The position numbers and the translations under genes were made by a program. A DNA stretch of 24,378 nucleotides from Bacteroidota bacterium (GTDB lineage: Bacteria; Bacteroidota; Bacteroidia; Chitinophagales; Chitinophagaceae). Below the pieces are notes generated by a model. That model was given only the letters and a program-made list of their open reading frames with translations. It was not told the origin of the DNA and made no database searches. The number at the start of each line of letters is the position of its first letter. Position 1 is the first letter of the stretch. Location: NCBI GenBank assembly GCA_023423285.1, contig JAFAFV010000168.1, positions 1 to 24,378 of the forward strand. The letters run 5' to 3'. Positions 8,139 to 14,484 of this stretch are shown here, one piece after another.

Positions 8139-9455
8139 TTACAGCCGTTCCAGCATTTCCACCACTTTTTCTCGTTTCAGAATCAGGTAGCCCAGGCGGT
8201 CTTTACTAATGCCTTCTTTTAGTTGGTAGCTGAATGACAAGGCATCATTAGTTACAGTGGTTTCAAAATGACGGAAGGTTATGTTGTTGTGCTGACGTAG
8301 TTCTTCCCCTATTTCGTACAGGTGTGTGGAAAGAATAAATAAAGAGCCTTTTACTTTTATAAGGCCTTCAATTACGGCAAGTGAGCAGCGCATGGCATCC
8401 TGAATATTGGTGCCTTTAAACAGTTCATCAATCAGCACCAGCCATTTACGGCCATCGCTAATGCGTTCTACGGTGCTTTTAATGCGCTGCACTTCATTAA
8501 AGAAGAAGCTTTCGCCTTTTACAATATTATCCACTACGTTAATATTGCTGATCAGACCGTCAAACATTGTCAATTTCATTTCTTTGGCTGGCACGCCCAT
8601 GCCAATATGCGCCAGAAAAACGGCACCTCCAACCGCTTTAATGAGCGTGCTCTTACCTGCCATGTTGGCCCCTGTCAAAAATAAAAAGCTATTGTCAGGG
8701 TCAAGCGTAAGATTGTAAGGAACAGGTTTTTCCAGCAGCAGGTGATACAGGCCTCTGGCTTCTATCACGGGCATTTCACTATCAGTAAATTCAGGAAAAG
8801 TCAGGTTGTAGCGCTTAACAGCCATTGCCATTGAATACCACGCGTCAAGGCGGCTATATATTTCCATCAGTTCAATTACATTTTCCTTATTAAGCCCACG
8901 TACATTTGCGGCAAAGTATAAGTTTCGGTTGATAGAAAGCGGGGCATCAGCATCAGTTTCTGACATTTGCCGGAACACTTCATTGTGCAGCAGGCCTTCA
9001 ATCCTGTCAATATATATTTGAAAATTCATGGGTAGGTCAAGCCCGCCAAGTAACTGAACGATCTTTTTTAATCCCCTGAAAAAATCAATAAAATGTTTGA
9101 TGGAAAAGCGCACCATGCCATAATCGGCGCTGTGCAACAACCTGTAAATGTATGCTTCAACCGTGCCGGGATTGTTTCCGATGGTGTCCAGCGCGTAATC
9201 TAAAAATTTATACATCACCAGCACGGTTCCGTTCGATATTTCTTCAGGCCACTCATCAATGCACTCCATCAACTTTTTGATAATCTTTTGCGTGCCTTTA
9301 ATTTTATTGATGTCGCTGAACGGTGTTGAAAAATAACGGCGCAGCCATTCTTTTCCTCCCTCGGTGCGGGTAAAATTCAACCTGTGAAAAATAGAATAAT
9401 TTTCCTCGTGATGAAAAATAGAAATATCATTGAAAGAAATTTTATCTATCTGCAT
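8139..9455 (-). CDS. MutS-family ATPase lacking the mismatch-recognition domain
   Basis: 438 residues. The C-terminal half is a MutS-type ABC ATPase: Walker A TGANMAGKST (261-270), a signature-like region around FFFNEVQRIKSTV (327-338), Walker B WLVLIDELFKGTN (338-350; Asp343, Glu344) and the STHLYE switch (376-381). The N-terminal half is helical and looks like the MutS core/lever region (about 30-250). The mismatch-binding domain I of MutS (with its Phe-x-Glu motif) is absent, and so is a C-terminal Smr nuclease domain. It therefore belongs to the short MutS-like group often labelled 'DNA mismatch repair protein', and classical mismatch repair should not be assumed. It lies 24 bp after pyrC in the same direction. 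Confidence 0.85.
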   Translation of the reverse strand: MQIDKISFNDISIFHHEENYSIFHRLNFTRTEGGKEWLRRYFSTPFSDINKIKGTQKIIKKLMECIDEWPEEISNGTVLVMYKFLDYALDTIGNNPGTVEAYIYRLLHSADYGMVRFSIKHFIDFFRGLKKIVQLLGGLDLPMNFQIYIDRIEGLLHNEVFRQMSETDADAPLSINRNLYFAANVRGLNKENVIELMEIYSRLDAWYSMAMAVKRYNLTFPEFTDSEMPVIEARGLYHLLLEKPVPYNLTLDPDNSFLFLTGANMAGKSTLIKAVGGAVFLAHIGMGVPAKEMKLTMFDGLISNINVVDNIVKGESFFFNEVQRIKSTVERISDGRKWLVLIDELFKGTNIQDAMRCSLAVIEGLIKVKGSLFILSTHLYEIGEELRQHNNITFRHFETTVTNDALSFSYQLKEGISKDRLGYLILKREKVVEMLERL

Positions 9456-9479
9456 ACCATAGTAAGTTTGAGTAGTGCA

Positions 9480-10829
9480 TTACCTGTTGAATAACATCCG
9501 CTGCCCTTTTACAGACTCATTCCAACACGTGTTTCCATAAATATCATATACCAGATGGCCGTTTATAAAAGTTTGGACCACTGACATCGGGAATTCAAAA
9601 CCTTCCAAAGGGCTCCAGCCGCATTTGTAAAAAATATTTTCTTTGTTTACTTTAAAATGCCTTTCAGGATCAACTATTACCAGATCTGCAAAATATCCTT
9701 CTCTAATGTAACCACGCTGTTTTACCTGAAAACATTCAGCCACAGCGTGACTCATTTTTTGGGCAATTTTTTCAAGCGATATTTTACCTGCTGCATGGTA
9801 ATGCAACATCAGAGGTAAGGAGTGCTGTAAAAGCGGGAGACCTGCATGCGCTTTTTCATAAGGTTCATTTTTTTCTGCAAACGTGTGCGGCGCGTGGTCA
9901 GTAGCAATCACATCCAGGCGGTCATCCAGCAAAGCCTGCCACAGCGCTTCTTTGTGATGAGGATCTTTAATGGCAGGATTGCATTTGATGAGATTGCCTT
10001 TTTCAGCGTAATCATCGGCTGTAAAGTGCAGGTGATGTACACATACTTCAGCCGTGATCCTTTTATCCTTCAGCGGCAGCATATTTGTAAACAGCCGCAG
10101 CTCACGCTCGGTACTAATATGGAGGATGTGCAGCCTTGAGCCATGTTTTTTAGCCAGTTGAACAGCGTAAAATGAAGACTCAAAGCAAGCTTCTTCATCG
10201 CGGATGATGGGGTGGTCGGCTGCCGTCAGTTTACGCCCCGCTGTCAACACCTTTTGCATGTTTGCCTTTATGATACGTTCGTCTTCGCAGTGCGTGGCAA
10301 TGAGCATTTCACTTTCAGAAAATAACTTTTCAAGTACAAGAGGGTTGTCAACCAGCAGGTTTCCGGTGCTGCTACCCATAAATGCTTTAATACCGCAAAT
10401 TTTATCTTTATGAGCATTGGCTGTTAGAGCATCATCAGCGTTCACATTATTGGTGCCAATGTAAAAAGAATAATTGGCCAGCGAGTTTTTCGCTGCTATA
10501 CTGTATTTTTCTTCCAGCAGGTTAAGCGTAAAAGTGGGCGGAACTGTATTGGGCATTTCCATAAAGCTGGTTACGCCGCCAGCCACCGCGGCCTTGCTTT
10601 CAGTATAAATAGTAGCCTTATGAGTAAGTCCGGGTTCTCTAAAATGTACCTGATCGTCAATCACGCCCGGAAGTAAATACTTGCCCTCTCCATTCACCTC
10701 TGTTACATTTTCTTTGGTAGAAATGCTGCCTCCAATTTTCTCAATTCTTGTGTTTTTAATCAGTACATCTCCGGTTTTTATTTGGCCTTCGTTTACTATA
10801 TGTATGTTTTTTATAAGATATATTTGCAT
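9480..10829 (-). CDS. pyrC: dihydroorotase (class I amidohydrolase)
   Basis: Third step of de novo pyrimidine synthesis, closing carbamoyl-aspartate to dihydroorotate. The ATG at 10829 is chosen because MQIYLIKNIHIVNEGQ is the usual family start; an ORF extension to 10874 adds a basic, unconserved stretch. Length is 449 residues. Active-site elements are PGVIDDQVHFREPGLTHK (54-71), GIKAFMGSSTGN with candidate carboxylysine Lys148, ATHCEDE (His180), LHILHIST (His237) and ATDHAPHTFAEK (Asp311). The first histidine of the usual DxHxH metal motif is Gln60 here, while His62 is kept. I believe the DDQVHFREPG version is common in relatives, but this is from memory. It is probably the first gene of the pyrC, mutS-like, META run. 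Confidence 0.87.
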   Translation of the reverse strand: MQIYLIKNIHIVNEGQIKTGDVLIKNTRIEKIGGSISTKENVTEVNGEGKYLLPGVIDDQVHFREPGLTHKATIYTESKAAVAGGVTSFMEMPNTVPPTFTLNLLEEKYSIAAKNSLANYSFYIGTNNVNADDALTANAHKDKICGIKAFMGSSTGNLLVDNPLVLEKLFSESEMLIATHCEDERIIKANMQKVLTAGRKLTAADHPIIRDEEACFESSFYAVQLAKKHGSRLHILHISTERELRLFTNMLPLKDKRITAEVCVHHLHFTADDYAEKGNLIKCNPAIKDPHHKEALWQALLDDRLDVIATDHAPHTFAEKNEPYEKAHAGLPLLQHSLPLMLHYHAAGKISLEKIAQKMSHAVAECFQVKQRGYIREGYFADLVIVDPERHFKVNKENIFYKCGWSPLEGFEFPMSVVQTFINGHLVYDIYGNTCWNESVKGQRMLFNR

Positions 10830-10910
10830 ATTGGTTTGATGTTTGTTGCTTGGTTTGCGACGTTCATTTAACATCTCAAACCAAAATTTTTAACCTTGTC
10901 AAATAAATGT

Positions 10911-12605
10911 ATGCAATTTAAGCAATCTGCACTTAGGCTTGTGCTTATTTTAATGCCACTATGGAGTTTTGCACAAACCACTTACCTGCCCCGTGGCGAT
11001 AAGCAGGAGGTGCTTTTAGAAAGACTTGAAATTAAGGCGCAGAGAGATTCAGTTTTGAATTTTTCAAAAACTAAGCCTTATAGCAGAGAAGCTTTCGTAC
11101 CTGCGGTTCGTGCGTATTTAAAAGGCGATTCGGTTGAGGCCAACCTAACAGAAGTAGATAAATATTACATGAAAAGCCTTTTGAAAAACAATCTGGAGTG
11201 GATACCAGAAGAAGAGCATGATCAGTATCTGAGCAAAAAAACCATCCTGAATACTTTTTATAAATACCCTGCAGGCCTGCTTGAAACACACAGCAACGAT
11301 TTTGATTTAGTGATAAATCCTGTACTGAATTTTGGTTTGATGAAAGAAATGGACAATGATCAATCTCTTTTTTACAATACAAGAGGTCTTTCATTCAGGG
11401 GGCGCATTGCCAAAAAGATCGGGTTTGCAGGTTCGCTTACAGACAACCAGGAAAGAAGCCCGCTATACGTGCAGGACTGGACGCGTGAGAGGCAGGCTGT
11501 ACCTGGCGCAGGCTATTATAAAGAATTTAAAGCTGACGAAGGTGTGGATTATTTTGATGCAAGAGGCTATCTAACATTTGGCGTTACTAAGTATGTGGAT
11601 GTGGTTTTTGGGTATGATAAGAATTTTATTGGCAACGGGCAGCGCAGTTTATTCCTGAGTGATTTTGGCAACAGTTATTTGTTCTTAAAGCTCAACACCC
11701 GCATTTGGAGGGTGAACTATCAGAACATTTTTATGGAGCTGCATAATGCCTACCAGCGCGGTGCTGATCAGTTATTAGGCAAAAAGTACGCGGCTATGCA
11801 TCACCTTGATATTGATGTGACCCGATGGCTGAACATTGGCCTGTTTGAAGGAGTGATCTTTGGGAGGTCTGGCCAGTTTGAACTGGGTTACCTGGTTCCG
11901 CTAATCTTCCTGCGATCTGTAGAACGCAACAACGGTAGTGCAGACAATAGTGTGGCAGGAATTGATTTTAAAGCTAACATTGCTAAAACCGCGCAATTGT
12001 ATGGCCAATTGATGTTTGATGAGTTTAAATTATCTGAACTAAGGGCTGGTGATGGTTGGTGGGCCAATAAGTTTGGCTACCAGCTGGGCGCCAAATACAT
12101 TGATGCTTTCACTATAAAAAATTTAGACCTGCAACTGGAGCTGAACCGTGTAAGACCTTTTACTTATTCTCATAATGATTCTGTGGCTAACTATTCACAC
12201 TACAACCAGCCTCTGGCGCACCCGCTCATGGCTAATTTCAACGAAGTGATGGGAGTGCTACGCTATCGCCCGCTACCAAAATGGATGATAGAGGGCAAAC
12301 TGATTTATTACACGCAGGGGCTTGACAGTACAGCTAATGTAAACTATGGCAGCAACCTGTTTTTGCCAAATACTATTGGCCGCTCGTCAGATTATGGCTA
12401 TAGCGTGGGTAGCGGCTGGAAAAGTGATGCAGCCCTTGCAAGCCTTTTAGTGTCTTACGAATTGAAGGAAAACTTATTTATTGATGCCAACCTTCTCATA
12501 CGTAAGCAGCGTTATGCTGCTCCTCCTTCGGTTCCAACAAAAAGCGCTACGGTTTTTAGTGCGGGTGTAAGGTGGAATATGGGGCGGCGCGATTTCTGGT
12601 TCTGA
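10911..12605 (+). CDS. RemB/Wzi-like outer-membrane beta-barrel protein
   Basis: 564 residues from the ATG at 10911; a TTG at 10896 would add five residues but is less likely. A signal peptide ends at about residue 22 (LILMPLWSFAQ). The rest is rich in alternating strands with Tyr/Asn/Gly turns and ends in ...RRDFWF, a C-terminal phenylalanine typical of outer-membrane barrels. Segments such as VVFGYDKNFIGNGQRSLFLS and FGRSGQFELGYLVPLIFLRS recall the Wzi capsule-assembly family and the gliding-motility-associated RemB of Flavobacterium. The assignment is by resemblance, so transport of polysaccharide or an adhesion role is inference. A near-consensus box (TAACCTTG, 10891-10898) precedes it. 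The DUF922 gene follows after 3 bp. Confidence 0.68.
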   Translation: MQFKQSALRLVLILMPLWSFAQTTYLPRGDKQEVLLERLEIKAQRDSVLNFSKTKPYSREAFVPAVRAYLKGDSVEANLTEVDKYYMKSLLKNNLEWIPEEEHDQYLSKKTILNTFYKYPAGLLETHSNDFDLVINPVLNFGLMKEMDNDQSLFYNTRGLSFRGRIAKKIGFAGSLTDNQERSPLYVQDWTRERQAVPGAGYYKEFKADEGVDYFDARGYLTFGVTKYVDVVFGYDKNFIGNGQRSLFLSDFGNSYLFLKLNTRIWRVNYQNIFMELHNAYQRGADQLLGKKYAAMHHLDIDVTRWLNIGLFEGVIFGRSGQFELGYLVPLIFLRSVERNNGSADNSVAGIDFKANIAKTAQLYGQLMFDEFKLSELRAGDGWWANKFGYQLGAKYIDAFTIKNLDLQLELNRVRPFTYSHNDSVANYSHYNQPLAHPLMANFNEVMGVLRYRPLPKWMIEGKLIYYTQGLDSTANVNYGSNLFLPNTIGRSSDYGYSVGSGWKSDAALASLLVSYELKENLFIDANLLIRKQRYAAPPSVPTKSATVFSAGVRWNMGRRDFWF

Positions 12606-12608
12606 TTC

Positions 12609-13205
12609 ATGAGGCAATTATTTATTCTTTTTTTATCCATAGCTTTTAGTTACTTAGGATTTGCTCAAAACGTAAGCCCCGGAGTTATTTTCTGGAACCA
12701 GGCCAGAACTGTTTCTTTAAGCGATTTTATCGTTGTGTCGGATACTTCTTCCAAAATCGCCGGAGATCACATGGCCGTTACTCGCACAGGCATTACTTAT
12801 TCGCTTACCACAAAACCCGGGTCTAAAAATTTTGAAATAACGATTTATGCCACCATGCATAAGCCCAATTCGTTCATTCGTGAAAGAGTGCTGGATGCGC
12901 CCAAGGGTAGCATTAACTACTTGATGAACCACGAGCAAAAGCATTTTGATATTTCTGAAATTTATGCCCGCGAAGCCGTCAAAGCCATTCGGGGTAAAAG
13001 GTTTACAAAGAATTATACCAGGGAGATCAACGATTTGATGAAAGGGCTTTTTAAGCAGTCTGAAGACTTACATGATCTGTACGACAATGAGACGGGAAAT
13101 GGCACCAATGCTTCAGCGCAAAGCGAATGGAACAATCGTATACAAAGGCGATTAAACGGACTGGATGCCTATAAAAATAAAACCATCGCCATGCGTGTGT
13201 ATTAG
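12609..13205 (+). CDS. DUF922 exported protein with HExxH motif (putative metalloprotease)
   Basis: 198 residues with a signal peptide (cleavage near FGFAQ, residue 19-20) and a DUF922-like domain. The key motif is NHEQKHFDISEIYAR: His108-Glu109-x-x-His112 with Asp114, a zincin-type metal site in which the family often has HExGHFD. The preceding text (IFWNQARTVSLSDF...) also fits DUF922, where a WxxxRxLxWxDF pattern is common. It probably acts in the periplasm; proteolytic activity is predicted from the motif and not shown for most members. The gene starts 3 bp after the outer-membrane barrel stop, so the two are almost certainly cotranscribed. Confidence 0.8.
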   Translation: MRQLFILFLSIAFSYLGFAQNVSPGVIFWNQARTVSLSDFIVVSDTSSKIAGDHMAVTRTGITYSLTTKPGSKNFEITIYATMHKPNSFIRERVLDAPKGSINYLMNHEQKHFDISEIYAREAVKAIRGKRFTKNYTREINDLMKGLFKQSEDLHDLYDNETGNGTNASAQSEWNNRIQRRLNGLDAYKNKTIAMRVY

Positions 13206-13254
13206 CCGCCCGCGGCATGAAAATTGGTACTATTTACCTAAAAACGTATCAACT

Positions 13255-13476
13255 ATGCAAGACCAACATAGAGATCCCCGCGCCGATAAATCGATTTTAG
13301 ATATGGAAAACAGGGAAGAGCGCTTTGAAGGAAATGATGATAAAAAGAAATCTTTTTTAGACGTGCCTGCAGATGAGCATGTAACCAATGAAGGAATACC
13401 GAAAGGCCAGGAGGAAGACATCAGCCAGGAGCATGAAGAGAACAGGGATATCAATGATATTGTAACAAAGGAATAA
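13255..13476 (+). CDS. small acidic, highly charged hypothetical protein
   Basis: 73 residues from the ATG at 13255 (MQDQHRDPRADKS). An extension of the frame to 13165 would overlap the DUF922 gene and is not favoured. The sequence is almost entirely polar, rich in Asp, Glu, Lys and Asn, with no hydrophobic core, signal peptide or cysteines, so it is likely intrinsically disordered. No family is recognised. It lies 49 bp after the DUF922 gene on the same strand and could be the tail of that operon. Codon use and composition look host-like, but short length leaves some doubt that it is translated. Confidence 0.6.
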   Translation: MQDQHRDPRADKSILDMENREERFEGNDDKKKSFLDVPADEHVTNEGIPKGQEEDISQEHEENRDINDIVTKE

Positions 13477-13613
13477 ATGTTTATATCAATCCGATACCGA
13501 GCAGGAGTTAAGGATTTAAAAATTTTTTTAGAACAAAATGTGTGTTGTTAGAAAACGATTGTTGAGGATTTGGGACGATATTTTACAATTATACAAACAA
13601 GAATTTAAGTTTG

Positions 13614-13979
13614 ATGATTGATGATCTTGACCTTGAGAAGCTGCACAAAACACCCCGAATTGGATATTATTTTCGTTATACGTTGCACCGCAGTAATTTT
13701 CATGAGTTGAAAATTGGGAATCATATTTACGGACATTTTACAGCCAAACCGCTTTATGGTCGTCTTACTGCTCAGGGGCGTGTTGATAAATCCGCCGGAT
13801 TTAATGGCGATGTGGCTATAATTTTTGTACCATCAGCAGTAAAAACTTTAGATGACGTAGAATTATTTGTTGCACATACAACACCTGCCAGTATACAATT
13901 GCCTGGAGGTAAGCGTAATTGGAAAGTGATAAACGAAACAGCGGCAAAATTTATTACTACACAATTGACTGAAAAATAG
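13614..13979 (+). CDS. hypothetical protein, no recognised family
   Basis: 121 residues from the ATG at 13614; an adjacent TTG at 13611 is less likely. The protein is soluble, without signal peptide or membrane segment. It has alternating polar and hydrophobic stretches suggesting a beta-rich fold: YYFRYTLHRSNFHELKIGNHIYGHFTAKPLYGRLTAQGRV and GDVAIIFVPSAVKTLDDVELFVAHT, then a helical C-terminus NETAAKFITTQLTEK. No catalytic motif stands out. It is flanked by 134 bp without a gene upstream and by the tRNA-Arg locus downstream on the opposite strand, so it is a lone gene beside an accessory spot. Confidence 0.6.
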   Translation: MIDDLDLEKLHKTPRIGYYFRYTLHRSNFHELKIGNHIYGHFTAKPLYGRLTAQGRVDKSAGFNGDVAIIFVPSAVKTLDDVELFVAHTTPASIQLPGGKRNWKVINETAAKFITTQLTEK

Positions 13980-13984
13980 ATGGA

Positions 13985-14019
13985 GCTCTCAATTTTACAG
14001 CGTTGCGCAATGTAAGAGC
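13985..14019 (-). terminator. possible bulged hairpin after tRNA-Arg and the 13614 gene
   Basis: GCTCT (13985-13989) pairs with AGAGC (14015-14019) and TTACA (13995-13999) with TGTAA (14011-14015), sharing one base. The left arm carries a bulge and the loop contains TTGCGCAA. On the minus strand it lies 20 bp beyond the tRNA-Arg 3' end and is followed by CATCTATTTTT. Fit as an intrinsic terminator is loose. Confidence 0.3.
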
Positions 14020-14038
14020 GAGTAGTAAAATATATTTG

Positions 14039-14110
14039 TGACCCCGCCAGGAATCGAACCTGGATCAGAAGTTCCGGAAACTCCTGTACTATCCGTTGTA
14101 CTACGGGGCC
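14039..14110 (-). tRNA. tRNA-Arg (anticodon CCG)
   Basis: The minus strand folds into a complete 72-nt cloverleaf. Acceptor stem GGCCCCG pairs with CGGGGTC (one G-U), with discriminator A. The D-arm is GTAC/GTAC around AACGGATA, and the anticodon stem is GGAGT/ACTTC with loop TTCCGGA, giving anticodon CCG for codon CGG. The T-arm is CCAGG/CCTGG around TTCGATT. The 3' CCA is not encoded. This is the functional copy: a second, interrupted copy lies 278 bp away on the same strand. A GIY-YIG gene ends 7 bp upstream of its 5' end. Confidence 0.96.
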
Positions 14111-14117
14111 AATATTT

Positions 14118-14360
14118 TTAAGAACTCAATATTTGTTTTAGTTTTTCTTTACCTGAACCGGATTTAAAATACTTTTCACGGTCACGTGCCGATTGCCAGT
14201 TGGGAAACTCTTCAGTATACATCAACTTCCATGGTCGCAACCCCTTCGTATACCGGTTTTTGCCCTTTTCGTGCTCTGCCAACCTGTTGGAAATGTTTTT
14301 GGTAATTCCGACATAAAGGTCATTATTGACAAAACTCATTATTACATATAAATAAACCAT
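14118..14360 (-). CDS. small GIY-YIG nuclease-domain protein
   Basis: 80 residues forming essentially a lone GIY-YIG domain. The motif halves are YVI (5-7, in the place of GIY) and YVG (16-18, in the place of YIG). The catalytic Arg26 in ISNRLAEHEKG, the conserved Lys/Arg-rich TKGLRPWKLMYTEEF and the metal-binding Glu62 in SARDREKYFKSG are present, so it should be able to fold and cut DNA. There is no added DNA-binding domain. Such one-domain proteins (UvrC/UPF0213-like) are common in Bacteroidota; their substrate is unknown. Here it sits exactly between an intact tRNA-Arg (7 bp after its stop) and a broken tRNA-Arg copy (upstream of its start). Confidence 0.9.
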   Translation of the reverse strand: MVYLYVIMSFVNNDLYVGITKNISNRLAEHEKGKNRYTKGLRPWKLMYTEEFPNWQSARDREKYFKSGSGKEKLKQILSS

Positions 14361-14399
14361 AAGTTTATTTCCAGAAATTATTTCCTGCCGCCAGGAATC

Positions 14400-14419
14400 C
14401 CTGACTGCCGTCAGGCAGG
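14400..14419. repeat. 20-bp imperfect palindrome inserted in the T-loop of the broken tRNA
   Basis: The plus strand reads CCTGACTGCCGTCAGGCAGG, lying between AATC and GAAC, which are adjacent in the intact tRNA-Arg. The halves pair except at positions 5/16 and 9/12. It matches the other insert at 17 of 20 positions in the same orientation. Confidence 0.9.
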
Positions 14420-14457
14420 GAACCTGGATCAGAAGTTCCGGAAACTCCTGTACTATC

Positions 14458-14477
14458 CCTGTCTACCGGCAGGCAGG
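14458..14477. repeat. 20-bp imperfect palindrome inserted in the D-loop of the broken tRNA
   Basis: The plus strand reads CCTGTCTACCGGCAGGCAGG, lying between TATC and CGTT, which are adjacent in the intact copy. The boundary can shift by one base because of a shared C. The halves pair except at positions 5/16 and 8/13. No target duplication longer than about one base is seen. Confidence 0.9.
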
Positions 14478-14484
14478 CGTTGTA

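Noticed and set aside
13205..13216. GCCGC-CC-GCGGC inverted repeat after the DUF922 gene
   Set aside because: The loop would be only two bases and there is no T-run after it, so it does not qualify as a terminator.
14031..14038. Exact TAnnTTTG match (TATATTTG) on the plus strand just before the tRNA-Arg 3' end
   Set aside because: No plus-strand gene follows; it would drive antisense transcription through the tRNA. A chance match in A/T-rich DNA is more likely.
14400..14477. CRISPR-like or tandem-repeat array
   Set aside because: There are only two short copies, and the DNA between them is tRNA sequence identical to the intact copy rather than spacers.
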